From the NCBI GenBank assembly GCA_949747515.1, contig CATKFO010000069.1, forward strand, positions 1 to 37,504: a stretch of DNA of 37,504 nt, given 5' to 3'. Position 1 is the first letter of the stretch. Every line of letters starts with the position of its first letter. The stretch comes from an uncultured Eubacteriales bacterium (GTDB taxonomy: Bacteria; Bacillota; Clostridia; Oscillospirales; CAG-272). The notes beneath the pieces are model-generated. The model saw nothing but the letters and a program-made list of their open reading frames with translations, was not told where the DNA came from and ran no database searches. Positions 1 to 8,899 of this stretch are shown in pieces. The position numbers and the translations under genes were made by a program.

Positions 1-36
1 CCGCTTTCGGTTCGTGTTATTCCGGGAGTGACTTAA

Positions 37-135
37 TCCGGCTATAAAACCGTTTTCTTACGCCTCTCTCGCGCTTTTGTGTTTATGTATAATAAATGCG
101 GAACGGGCGGGAAAACGGTTCTGCCGGATTTTTTT
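37..135 (+). terminator. Long-loop hairpin followed by a T-run (candidate terminator)
   Basis: Two nested arm pairs can be read: TCCGGC (37-42) with GCCGGA (123-128), and AACCGTTTTC (48-57) with GAAAACGGTT (111-120), followed directly by seven T. The loop is about 50 nt. It probably ends a gene lying left of the window. A regulatory role for alaS is unlikely because the alaS promoter lies downstream of it. The unusual loop size makes the call moderate. Confidence 0.5.
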
Positions 136-244
136 ATTGTCGTAAAAACCACCCGCCGCCTTTAAAGCCTTGAGTCGCATATGCCGGAAGAATGTCTATG
201 GCGTGAAAACCAGTAAAGTTTAATATAACTCGGGTTATTTTACA

Positions 245-273
245 TTGACAATATTTATTCATAATGATATAAT
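245..273 (+). promoter_or_regulatory. Consensus sigma-A promoter of alaS
   Basis: Perfect boxes TTGACA (245-250) and TATAAT (268-273) are separated by 17 bp. The expected start near 280 leaves a leader of only about 40 nt, which is too short for a T-box. No T-box core sequence is seen. Confidence 0.85.
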
Positions 274-321
274 ATTAGAATAAATTGACACGTATTATCC
301 GACGAAAGGAAACCGCACGCC

Positions 322-2952
322 ATGAAATGGACGTCTCTAAACGATCTGAGAGAAAAATATCTCTCATTTTTTGAATCGAAAGGCCATCTGCGCCTGCCTT
401 CATATTCTCTAATTCCTCAGGGGGACAAGTCTCTCCTTCTAATTAACTCCGGCATGGCGCCAATGAAAAAATTCTTTACAGGCGAATCGGAGCCTCCGAG
501 AAACAGGGTTACTACCTGTCAGAAATGTATAAGAACGCCGGACATAGACCGCGTCGGTATTACAGCCAGACACGGTACGTATTTTGAAATGCTTGGCAAT
601 TTCTCTTTTGGAGACTATTTCAAGAGAGAAGCGATTAACTGGGCGTGGGAATTCCTTACGGTAGTTCTTGAAATTCCGGAGGAACTGCTTTATCCTTCCG
701 TATATGAAAAAGACGACGAAGCGTACGCGATCTGGCGCGATGAAATCGGCGTTCCGGAAGCTCGCATAAAGAAGCTTGGCAAGGCGGATAACTTCTGGGA
801 ACATGGAACCGGTCCATGCGGCCCCTGCTCTGAAATATACTTCGACCGCGGTGAAAAATACGGTTGCGGCAAGCCGGACTGCGGTCCCGGGTGCGACTGC
901 GATCGGTTTATGGAAATATGGAACAACGTGTTTTCACAGTTCAACAACGACGGGCAGGGAAACTATACGGAACTCGTTCAGAAAAACATAGACACGGGTA
1001 TGGGACTTGAGCGTCTCGCATGCATAATGCAGGGCGTGGACAATATGTTTGAAGTTGACAGCATCCGGGGTACTTTGAACAAGGTCGTAGAGATATCCGG
1101 AAAAAAGTATGGCGAGAACGATAAAGACGACGTATCTATTCGTGTTGTTACCGACCACATTAGGAGCGCCGTTTTCATGATTTCCGACGGTGTAACTCCT
1201 TCTAACGAGGGCAGGGGATATGTGCTTCGTCGTATACTTCGCCGCGCCGCTCGTCACGGAAAGCTTCTCGGAATAGACCGTGAATTCCTTCCGGAGCTTT
1301 GCGAATCGGTAATCAGCGAAAACGAAGCCGGATATCCAGAGCTGCGTGAAAAGCAGGATTACATTAAAAAGGTTCTTTCCATCGAGGAAGATCGCTTTAA
1401 CGCTACTATAGACGCGGGACTAACTATCCTTTCAAATCTGATACGCAGCGCCGTTAAGGAGGGAGCCGACGCTATCTCGGGAGAAGAAGCGTTTAAACTG
1501 TATGATACGTTCGGATTCCCATTGGATCTTACTCGTGAGATAGCGCTCGAAAGCAATCTCAATATAGACGAGGATACTTTCTCCGAGCTGATGCAGGCTC
1601 AACGCGCGAGAGCCAGGGCGGCGCGAGCTAATATCTCGGGCTGGAGCGAAGCGTCGAAGACGGTTCTTTCCGACGTTGATAAAACTGTTTTCACCGGATA
1701 TACGGACTACAGAACGGATGCCAAGATCGTAGCTATACTTGCTGGAGACGAACCTGTCGACTCCGTGTCCGAGGGGGATTGCACAATAATTCTCGACCGC
1801 ACGCCATTCTACGGCGAAGGAGGCGGACAGGTCGGAGACTCTGGCACAATATATAAGGACGGCGCGCTTCTCAGCGTTACGGATACAAAAAAATCCGATG
1901 GAGTATACCTGCATCTTTGCACGGTGGCGGTCGGCTCGTTCAGCGTGGGAGACTCCGTCACGGCCGATATTTCGGATATACGTCGCGACAGCATACGCCG
2001 CAACCACTCCGCGTGCCATTTGCTTCAGGCCGCTTTGCGCCGCGTCCTCGGTAATCATGTAGAGCAGGCTGGTTCGTACGTTGACGAAGAGCGCGTTCGC
2101 TTCGACTTTTCCCATTACGAGCCTATGACGGAAGAGCAGCTTGCCGAAGTTGAATCGCTTGTAAACGCGAATATACTTGTCGGAAACGATATTACAACCG
2201 TTGAAACAGATATCGAAAGCGCGAAAAAAATGGGGGCGACGGCTCTTTTCGGAGAAAAGTACGGTTCTTTCGTAAGAGTTGTAAAAATGGGAGATTTCTC
2301 ATGCGAGCTGTGCGGAGGAACTCATATGGACAACACCGGACGACTCGGCCTGTTTAAGATTTTATCCGAATCGTCGGTAGCCGCCGGAGTCCGTCGCATT
2401 GAAGGCGTAACCGGACTTGGGGTTCTTGGACTTCTTGATGAAAAGGATCGGCTTATTCGCGATACCGCGAAGGAACTGAAAGCTAACAACGCGTCCGATA
2501 TTGCCTCTCGCGCTTCTCATTTGAGCGGCGAGCTTGCAGAGGCGAAGAGAGAAATTGATAAGCTGAACTCTTCTCTTGCTTCCGCAAAGCTGGACGGCGT
2601 CAGATCCTCTGCAAAGACGATCGGAACAGTTAAGCTTATGACCGCGGATCTCGGAGCTGCTACGATGGACATGGCTCGCAGCATGGCGGATCAGCTTAAA
2701 GCGGAAGATTCATTGAACGTTGCCGTTCTGGCGATAAACAACGGTGGAAAAATCAACTTTATCGCCGCATGTGGAAAAGACGCTGTAACCGCTGGAGCGC
2801 ACGCGGGAAATCTGCTGCGCGAGGTTAGCGCCGTTACGGGAGGAAAAGGAGGCGGCCGTCCGGACAGCGCGACTTCCGGCGGGCGAGACGCTGACAAAAT
2901 TGTCGATGCTCTTGCGGCGGCTGAAAATATTCTCGGCAGTATGTTAAAATAA
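322..2952 (+). CDS. alaS: Alanine--tRNA ligase
   Basis: Class II aminoacyl-tRNA synthetase that charges tRNA-Ala with alanine in the cytoplasm and hydrolyses mischarged Ser/Gly-tRNA-Ala. Its 876 residues are the usual bacterial length. The N-terminal catalytic and tRNA-binding part is followed by an editing domain with the zinc motif HSACH (residues 562-566) and CELCGGTH (about 661-668). A coiled coil and a C-terminal DHHA1/C-Ala domain end in a glycine-rich GGKGGGRPD stretch. The ATG at 322 has AAAGGA at 305-310. It stands alone, with a consensus promoter upstream and a terminator downstream. In many Bacillota alaS is followed by ireB and ruvX. Here the accessory island begins right after it and ruvX lies about 17 kb away. 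Confidence 0.98.
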   Translation: MKWTSLNDLREKYLSFFESKGHLRLPSYSLIPQGDKSLLLINSGMAPMKKFFTGESEPPRNRVTTCQKCIRTPDIDRVGITARHGTYFEMLGNFSFGDYFKREAINWAWEFLTVVLEIPEELLYPSVYEKDDEAYAIWRDEIGVPEARIKKLGKADNFWEHGTGPCGPCSEIYFDRGEKYGCGKPDCGPGCDCDRFMEIWNNVFSQFNNDGQGNYTELVQKNIDTGMGLERLACIMQGVDNMFEVDSIRGTLNKVVEISGKKYGENDKDDVSIRVVTDHIRSAVFMISDGVTPSNEGRGYVLRRILRRAARHGKLLGIDREFLPELCESVISENEAGYPELREKQDYIKKVLSIEEDRFNATIDAGLTILSNLIRSAVKEGADAISGEEAFKLYDTFGFPLDLTREIALESNLNIDEDTFSELMQAQRARARAARANISGWSEASKTVLSDVDKTVFTGYTDYRTDAKIVAILAGDEPVDSVSEGDCTIILDRTPFYGEGGGQVGDSGTIYKDGALLSVTDTKKSDGVYLHLCTVAVGSFSVGDSVTADISDIRRDSIRRNHSACHLLQAALRRVLGNHVEQAGSYVDEERVRFDFSHYEPMTEEQLAEVESLVNANILVGNDITTVETDIESAKKMGATALFGEKYGSFVRVVKMGDFSCELCGGTHMDNTGRLGLFKILSESSVAAGVRRIEGVTGLGVLGLLDEKDRLIRDTAKELKANNASDIASRASHLSGELAEAKREIDKLNSSLASAKLDGVRSSAKTIGTVKLMTADLGAATMDMARSMADQLKAEDSLNVAVLAINNGGKINFIAACGKDAVTAGAHAGNLLREVSAVTGGKGGGRPDSATSGGRDADKIVDALAAAENILGSMLK

Positions 2953-2990
2953 ATAAAGTCAGGATCTCTTGGCAAAATGTAATGATAAAA

Positions 2991-3034
2991 CAAAGGTAGA
3001 CGCATTGTGGTTTTACGTGCGTCTGCCTTTGTTT
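2991..3034 (+). terminator. Intrinsic terminator of alaS
   Basis: The arms CAAAGGTAGACGC (2991-3003) and GCGTCTGCCTTTG (3019-3031) pair with one G-T wobble and are followed by TTT. The hairpin lies 38 nt after the alaS stop. Confidence 0.8.
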
Positions 3035-3167
3035 AACATTGCTGCAGTAAAGTGGGTGCGTTTCTTTTATGTCATAATATGACGTTTCTTGCTATTCCAT
3101 AGCGAGCGCAGCCCTTCGTGTCAGTCTGAATCTCAAAAAAATTCAGATTGATCGGAGGTAAACGACT

Positions 3168-3656
3168 ATAGACGAGAAGCGTCCGAAACGCAGAAAAGAC
3201 AAATACAATCCCTATACGCTTACCGAAAAAGAGGACAAGCATTTTCTTTCCTTTTGGGACGGACAAGGCGTGTGGCAGAAATTTCAGATAACAAGAGAAT
3301 TGTTTGAAGCGATGAATCGCTTTGAACTGGACGACCTTTCTATTCTCAACGAATGGAACGGCGCTACGAACATTCAGAGCTTACCGAGGGTTCTCTATAT
3401 GACCGGGCGGCCATGCTCCCGGAATCGGTGGAGGAAACCGTTTTTCGTAATTTGCGTTATGAAGCTCTTTATAAGGCTATGGAACAACTGCCCGAAACAC
3501 AAAGGCGGCGGCTTGCGCTATATTACTTTGCGGGTCTTACTACTTATATACTCGGAAATCGCAGATAAGGAAGGGGGCAAATATCAGACGATACAGGAAT
3601 CTATCTATACCGCTCTGAACGAAAACTCTCTGCCTGTTTCCTGCTTTGTGCAGTGA
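3168..3656 (+). pseudogene. Broken sigma-70-like factor of an integrative element
   Basis: Decayed gene for a short sigma-70-family protein of the kind carried by clostridial conjugative elements. A good GGAGG (3154-3158) precedes it, but the codon at the expected start (3168) is ATA, not ATG. Reading frame 1 gives DEKRPKRRKDKYNPYTLTEK up to EWN (3359). The homologous text then continues one frame away (RRYEHSELTEGS through ALYYFAGLT), as expected from a 1-bp deletion. Near 3540 it returns to the first frame at YSEIADKEG, as expected from a 7-bp insertion (acttata). The last residues no longer resemble the family. Three independent lesions make it non-functional. It marks the left part of the accessory island. 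The family assignment is by recalled motif similarity. Confidence 0.75.
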
Positions 3657-4077
3657 ATGGGCGTGTCCTTTGACAACTAAATACCCATTCATCAAACACA
3701 TTCCTATTGCTATTGTGAAAGCATAAGCCACATTAGCGCTGCGCCACGATCCGCGGGAAAGAAAGCAACGAGATTTCACCTTTATGTTTTTAGGGTCTTT
3801 GGCTTTCGTTTCCCGCAGGGAGCGATTAACAGTTGGCTTTGATTATCGGTCGGCTCCCGATATGGCGACGACAGGCAATAGGGATAATGATCTCCCGTCC
3901 AGCCTCACTCCAAGCGTGATAAAACCGTCGCAGGCAATATGGGCGATAGCATGAGAATCATGTGCCACTCCCTCAAAGTTTACAACTTTGCGAGGAACCT
4001 CGACCATCCGTTAACAGACAGCGTCTGTTAAATATACTAAATACCGTATTATCGCCTTTTTAGCTTGTTTTGAATCA
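3657..4077. other. Gene-free, hairpin-rich remnant of an integrative element
   Basis: No convincing ORF is seen. Several inverted repeats are present: CGGGAAAGAAAGC near 3762 with GCTTTCGTTTCCCG near 3802; AAAGTT/AACTTT with flanking CTC/GAG near 3975; and TTAACAGAC (4011-4019) with GTCTGTTAA (4023-4031) around AGC. Its position just after the sigma-like pseudogene suggests it belongs to the same decayed element. It could hold a structured RNA, but that is inference. Confidence 0.4.
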
Positions 4078-4695
4078 TTAAGGACTTATACGCAAGCGAG
4101 ATTCTAACAAATCTCCGTCTTTCAGAGAGGAATATCTAAGAATACTCCAAGAGCTTTTCAGTAATACGGTATTCGTTTGAATAAGTCCCATAACCGGTTC
4201 CGCATCTTTACAAACAATATTCTCTAGAACGGACAAAGGAATCATGATATCCGGCGCCAGCCTTTTCATTGCGTGATGCCACAAAACATACCGGGTTCTT
4301 AAGAATTCGCATGCGGCCATATGAAGCATATTTGCATAACGTCCAACACCATTTCCAATCATATATTCAGACAACTCTTTGGCTGTAGCAGCTATCCATA
4401 CGGCGGCAAGTTCCTCTTCGTTTTGAGCCTCTATCAACATTTCGGCTGTCTGGATCGTTCCTTTATTGGTAGATTTTGTGAAATGCAGAAACTCTATGGG
4501 ATTATTTTCAATTAGTTGTTTTCTTTTCTGAGCATCTTCAGATTCAAGCCAATCGTATCCGTAGATGTAACCATTTTGTTTATATTCTACAAATACTGTT
4601 TCAACGGATACATGGTCGGTAAGCGCCTTGGGAAAGTAATAACGACCCCTCTGCCAGAGTTCATAAACATTTTCCCACTTCATATGTTCAAACAT
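4078..4695 (-). CDS. Unknown protein paired with an XRE regulator
   Basis: A 205-residue protein I do not recognise. It looks soluble and mostly helical, with no signal peptide or membrane segment, and is rich in aromatic residues near the N-terminus (WQRGRYYFP). The ATG at 4695 has GGAGG seven bases upstream, supporting this start. It lies 58 bp behind the XRE-type gene on the same strand, so the two are probably co-transcribed. By context it could be an effector or partner of the regulator, as in XRE-linked accessory pairs. No catalytic motif supports a specific function. Confidence 0.7.
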   Translation of the reverse strand: MFEHMKWENVYELWQRGRYYFPKALTDHVSVETVFVEYKQNGYIYGYDWLESEDAQKRKQLIENNPIEFLHFTKSTNKGTIQTAEMLIEAQNEEELAAVWIAATAKELSEYMIGNGVGRYANMLHMAACEFLRTRYVLWHHAMKRLAPDIMIPLSVLENIVCKDAEPVMGLIQTNTVLLKSSWSILRYSSLKDGDLLESRLRISP

Positions 4696-4753
4696 ATGTT
4701 TCCTCCATTCTTATTTTGTATTTCTGCGATTTCATTTATTCCTGACCAAAAAA

Positions 4754-5530
4754 TCAATTTGTGTAAAACTGTTGGTCTGCCCAGTGAGAAAAATGATACG
4801 GATGATCCGAATTCAAATATATATTGGAATACAAGAAACTAATGATATCCATATCATCAAACAGATCAAACACCCACTCTTTGGAATCTACGGCATCGCT
4901 ATCTTTAATCCCACAGATCCCTCCATTAAGCTCAATCAGAGCAGAGGCCTCTTCATTACAAAGATAGATGAGTAACTCTTCCATTACACAATGCGCCGTC
5001 AAGGGCAAATCGCTTTTGGCACGCATCCTCATTTCGCATAAGGAGCATTTCATCCGGTATAGAAACTCATAGTCGTAATGCATCATGAATTGTTCCGGAA
5101 GGCTGTCATTCAGCCAAGAGATGCTTAGTTGTCCGATATGAGTTCCAGCGGGCAAAGAAGAAAGGGCCTCCATATCCTCCTCAATGTGGTCATATAAGAT
5201 GTCGCTGCCCACAGCAAAGGACATGGCGGCTTCAGCGCCAAATTCAATCTCCAGAAACTCAGACCATGCGATATGATTTTTGTATTCCTGAATAGAGATC
5301 TTTTCGTTTTTTTCTCCTTCCTGATTCGGGAAGCTGTGCCAGTTCAGCGCCTTACAAATTCCTTTGCATTTATCCCTGCGAATGGATTCGCCTGCCTCGT
5401 ATCGACACCACGTTTTCGTCCCTACTCCTGCGCGGGAAGCAGCTTCTTCAATGGTTAACCCCATCTCGCCTCGCCTGGATTTGATCTGCGTAGCAAGTTT
5501 CTCATTTCCCCGAATTGTCTTCTGCGCCAT
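4754..5530 (-). CDS. XRE-family helix-turn-helix regulator with unknown C-terminal domain
   Basis: The N-terminal part has a Cro/C1-type helix-turn-helix: LATQIKSRRGEMGLTIEEA followed by AGVGTKTWCRYEAGES. The remaining roughly 190 residues are acidic and of unknown type (many DxxY and ExE runs) and may sense a ligand or bind the downstream protein. An in-frame ATG at 5548 exists, but ATG 5530 is chosen because GGAGG lies 7 bases before it (MAQKT start, 258 residues). The promoter region upstream holds repeated TGACATG half-sites, consistent with autoregulation. It probably forms an operon with the 205-residue gene that follows. It lies inside the mobile-element island. Confidence 0.8.
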   Translation of the reverse strand: MAQKTIRGNEKLATQIKSRRGEMGLTIEEAASRAGVGTKTWCRYEAGESIRRDKCKGICKALNWHSFPNQEGEKNEKISIQEYKNHIAWSEFLEIEFGAEAAMSFAVGSDILYDHIEEDMEALSSLPAGTHIGQLSISWLNDSLPEQFMMHYDYEFLYRMKCSLCEMRMRAKSDLPLTAHCVMEELLIYLCNEEASALIELNGGICGIKDSDAVDSKEWVFDLFDDMDIISFLYSNIYLNSDHPYHFSHWADQQFYTN

Positions 5531-5547
5531 AATTATTCCTCCAATCA

Positions 5548-5596
5548 TGACATGTCAGTTTGGTGTTATCATGTCACAATTGTTGTAAATTGTCAA
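5548..5596 (-). promoter_or_regulatory. Promoter with TGACATG operator repeats for the XRE gene
   Basis: On the minus strand TTGACA (5591-5596) is a full -35 box. A -10 near 5566-5573 (CATGAT or TGATAA) is less clear. The palindrome TGACATGTCA (5548-5557) and a second TGACATG copy (5570-5576, on the minus strand) overlap the -10 and the start region. This is a likely repressor-binding arrangement. Confidence 0.55.
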
Positions 5597-5618
5597 GAGG
5601 ATTTCTGAAAAAGAGAAA

Positions 5619-6150
5619 CTATACTGTCTGGTCAATTCTTTTGTAATCCTCAAAAACTTTGAACATGCACCGCTTCACTGTAATCTGCTTGCCAGCGTCG
5701 ATTGCTACCTATCAATACAATCCATAATCTCGCTGAGCGTAAGTTCCTTATCACTCACACGCAACAATTTTCGAAATATCTGATATTGTTTTTGGTAAGT
5801 AGTCTTTTGAGCTAAAACAACCCTCTAAAGTTACTTTTAATTCATTCGCAGAATCCAATGCTGCGTGTAATTCCATTATATCAATCTCCCCATTGACAAA
5901 TTTTTCATAGCGCCGCATACTATTTTCAAAAGCTATTTGATATTCCTGAGAGGTATTGTCGATTTGATTATCATATTCTGCTATTTCTTGCCTATACTGT
6001 ATAGTTGAAATAAAATGCTCTTTTATATATAGTTTTAGTTGGAAATAAATTGAGCTAAAAATATCTTCCTCCCTAATATACATCCCTGTACATCTTCCTG
6101 CACCTAGTTGATTATTGGCGATACACGTAAAGAAATACCAATCTGCATGG
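5619..6150 (-). pseudogene. C-terminal remnant of a large serine recombinase
   Basis: Minus-strand text from about 6150 resembles the zinc-ribbon and coiled-coil region of TnpX-type large serine recombinases: WYFFTCIANNQLGAGRCTG, then YIREEDIF, then a long helical stretch with RRYEKFVNGEIDIMELH. The open frame stops at 5751-5753. Family-like text continues beyond it: EIMDC in a neighbouring frame, then DAGKQITVK and FKVFEDYKRIDQTV back in the first frame, up to the stop at 5619. The N-terminal catalytic domain with its serine is absent. It is therefore a truncated, frameshifted relic. It ends where an oppositely oriented tyrosine-recombinase relic begins. Confidence 0.65.
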
Positions 6151-6298
6151 TTAGCGTCGTAGCTGCGCAAGCCTGTTATATGCAAACGGGGTCAGTCTGA
6201 AAGAAATTCAGGAGTGGTTAGGTCACAGCGATATTTCGACCGCTGTCAATATCAAATATCGTCACACAAATGAATTTTTGAGATTCAAAGCAGCCTGA
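6146..6298 (+). pseudogene. C-terminal remnant of a tyrosine recombinase (phage-type integrase)
   Basis: The plus strand encodes RRSCASLLYANGVSLKEIQ then EWLGHSDIST, ending with TGA at 6296-6298. This matches the conserved R-box and GHS region near the C-terminus of tyrosine integrases (HxLRHS...LG H). A TAG lies in the position expected for the leucine codon of the HxLR motif (6152-6154), and the usual nucleophilic tyrosine segment looks altered (IKYRH). Nothing recognisable precedes 6146, so most of the gene is lost. It is a relic of an older integration at this site. Confidence 0.65.
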
Positions 6299-7082
<784 letters not shown>

Positions 7083-7084
<2 letters not shown>

Positions 7085-7112
7085 CCGTCAAAAAGTAGAC
7101 TTTTTGACGGTT
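7083..7112. repeat. Left recombination-site-like palindrome, AG core
   Basis: Perfect palindrome with 14-bp arms (AACCGTCAAAAAGT and its complement) around AG at 7097-7098. It begins within the recombinase stop codon. The inner part TCAAAAAGT-AG-ACTTTTTGA matches the right site except that the core is reversed. On its own it could also be read as a hairpin, but it has no T-run. Confidence 0.75.
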
Positions 7113-7132
7113 ATCTATATATAAATAATAAT
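7104..7132 (+). promoter_or_regulatory. Promoter whose -35 box sits in the left palindrome
   Basis: TTGACG (7104-7109), a 17-bp spacer and AATAAT (7127-7132) read rightward across the putative invertible segment toward 7295 and 7595. Reading from the right site in the opposite orientation, TTGACA is present but no -10 lies at a workable distance. The present orientation is therefore inferred to be ON for the downstream genes. Confidence 0.6.
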
Positions 7133-7226
7133 ATCACAAACACTTCAAAAAGGCAATATTAAAAAGCAAAAATTCAAGAACTATCTACAATATCACATTA
7201 CATCTTTATATTGTTCGGAGCGATTG
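7113..7226. other. Putative invertible segment between two recombinase sites
   Basis: An AT-rich 114-bp stretch without an ORF, bounded by the two palindromic sites. It carries the -10 box of the rightward promoter. Site-specific recombination between sites with opposed cores would flip it and disconnect the promoter from the genes to the right. Confidence 0.55.
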
Positions 7227-7246
7227 TCAAAAAGTCTACTTTTTGA
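7227..7246. repeat. Right recombination-site-like palindrome, CT core
   Basis: TCAAAAAGT-CT-ACTTTTTGA. The arms are identical to those of the left site, but the core is CT, the complement of AG. Read on the minus strand it shares 21 bp with the left site. The centres of the two sites are 139 bp apart. Confidence 0.75.
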
Positions 7247-7294
7247 AAAGAGTTAAACAAAAATCATGAGCAATTTCAGCGAGTAGAATAATTT

Positions 7295-7552
7295 ATGAGA
7301 AGATGGACTGGCTCTACATTAACTTCTATACATGTTTTCTATGAAAACGAAAGTTGCAAACTGTTATTTGACGATATCGATCTGGGTAAATTCGAAATAA
7401 CGGAAGATAAAAAGTTGAAAATCAACATGGCGTGGGTTACAAAAAATCTCGAATGGGACAGTAATTCACTTAGCACACGTAAAGGATGGTATTTTAAATC
7501 GGATGAATGCCTAATTATTGAAGAAATTGAACTTCAGCGTCAATCTAATTGA
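7295..7552 (+). CDS. Small unknown protein downstream of the invertible segment
   Basis: An 85-residue ORF, acidic, without signal or membrane segment, with a tryptophan-containing middle (INMAWVTKNLEW) and the tail IIEEIELQRQSN. No family is recognised. The ATG at 7295 lacks a clear ribosome site. A stop lies only two codons upstream, and reading-frame text before it (NHEQFQRVE) could be an older N-terminus. It may therefore be a truncated or newly started gene. It ends 42 bp before the next gene and would share its transcript. Confidence that it is expressed is moderate. Confidence 0.5.
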   Translation: MRRWTGSTLTSIHVFYENESCKLLFDDIDLGKFEITEDKKLKINMAWVTKNLEWDSNSLSTRKGWYFKSDECLIIEEIELQRQSN

Positions 7553-7594
7553 AAATAAAAAACTTTAATTCTAATATTCAGGAGGTAAAAAATC

Positions 7595-8899
7595 ATGTTT
7601 TGTCCAAATTGCGGAAAGCAAATCGAGGGAAATACAAAATTTTGCGAAAACTACGGTTCAGTTATTGAGGAGGGAGCTCCACAAATATCACAAAAAACTT
7701 TATTAAAACAGAAAAACACTTTGGGTGAGGCAATTAAGAAAAAACTAAATAAAAAGATAATCGCTGTATTAGTTTTATGTGTATGTGCATTGTCGGGATG
7801 TGGGAAAACAGATATATCGAATATTCCGGAAAGTATACCAACAAACACATCCGAAACCAACAAATTAAACGATAATATTGTTGATAATGAAGTGAATAGT
7901 GAAACAGATAATAATACTGATGTTGATACGGACATCATAGAAATTTCATCTGCAAACGAATTGATGAAAATTACATATAATCCGAGTGGTAACTACATTT
8001 TGACAACAGACATAGATTTGTCTCAAAATAAAAATTGGAAACCTCTTTGTTCAAGCGGAACCCCTTTTACAGGTACATTGGATGGAAACGGATATTGTAT
8101 CAAAAATATGAATGTTGATCTCGAATACAAATATGGCGGTAGTCCTTTTGAAAATAACGATTCAGAATATTCTGGTCTATTTAGTTGTATTGAGGGGGCT
8201 TTGATAAAAAACATAGGCATTGTCGGAGGCAATGTCCGCATAAGCTCTTCAACAAATGGTGGCGCAGCTGGCGCCTTTGCAGGAAAAAGTTCATGGAGAA
8301 GAGATGGCGATAATATCATAGTGACAGAATTTATTAACTGCTACGTCGATACAACAGTTGAAAGTCATGTTATCGAAAACGGAACAACATCATACCATGC
8401 AACCATGCGTATCGGTGGTTTTGTAGGGGAAGGATGCGCTAATTTTACCAATTGTTATACCATTGGAAAGTTAAAAGCAGCAAGCGCCTATGCCGATCAA
8501 ATTTACGGAGGATTTATCGGCAGCCCGGATACAGCTTCGTATTGTCCGATGACTATTAAATATTGTTATACTTTAGGTTTGGTAAGTGTTAGGAGTACCG
8601 CAGGCGGATGGCGCGGCGGACTTTTAGGTGACGGTAGCTGCTCTGAAGTGGATATACAAAGCTCATACTATGGAACTGACGCTGACAAGTATGGATATCA
8701 GAAAGTCGAAAGAGCGGCAACTAATAAAAAAGATGAGGAATTTACAAGCGTTAAAGGACTGACAATAGAAACAATGAAAATAAAGAATCATTTTGAAGGA
8801 TTTGATTTTGATGATGCGTGGGCAATATCACCGGATTTAAACGGAGGTTATCCATATTTAAAGTCACAAAAGTCCGTTAGTAAATCTGAGAAACTCTAA
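7595..8899 (+). CDS. Surface protein: degenerate zinc ribbon, membrane/lipobox segment, GLUG-like repeats
   Basis: A 434-residue protein with a strong AGGAGG site nine bases before the ATG. Residues 2-20 form a zinc-ribbon start (FCPNCGKQIEGNTKFCENY) in which the fourth cysteine is replaced by Tyr20. Residues 54-69 are a hydrophobic stretch ending LSGC, which looks like a lipobox with Cys69. A Ser/Thr/Asn-rich linker follows. From about residue 120 there is a repeat region with DIDLSQNKNWKPL, FTGTLDGNGYCIKNM and YSGLFSCIEGALIKNIGI, typical of GLUG-motif beta-helix surface proteins. Later blocks repeat the pattern (IGGFVGEG, YGGFIGSP, RGGLLGDG). It is probably exported and exposed. Its position downstream of the putative promoter switch suggests phase-variable expression. 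Confidence 0.8.
   Translation: MFCPNCGKQIEGNTKFCENYGSVIEEGAPQISQKTLLKQKNTLGEAIKKKLNKKIIAVLVLCVCALSGCGKTDISNIPESIPTNTSETNKLNDNIVDNEVNSETDNNTDVDTDIIEISSANELMKITYNPSGNYILTTDIDLSQNKNWKPLCSSGTPFTGTLDGNGYCIKNMNVDLEYKYGGSPFENNDSEYSGLFSCIEGALIKNIGIVGGNVRISSSTNGGAAGAFAGKSSWRRDGDNIIVTEFINCYVDTTVESHVIENGTTSYHATMRIGGFVGEGCANFTNCYTIGKLKAASAYADQIYGGFIGSPDTASYCPMTIKYCYTLGLVSVRSTAGGWRGGLLGDGSCSEVDIQSSYYGTDADKYGYQKVERAATNKKDEEFTSVKGLTIETMKIKNHFEGFDFDDAWAISPDLNGGYPYLKSQKSVSKSEKL

Noticed and set aside
274..321. T-box riboswitch for alaS
   Set aside because: The leader after the consensus promoter is only about 40 nt and contains no T-box core.
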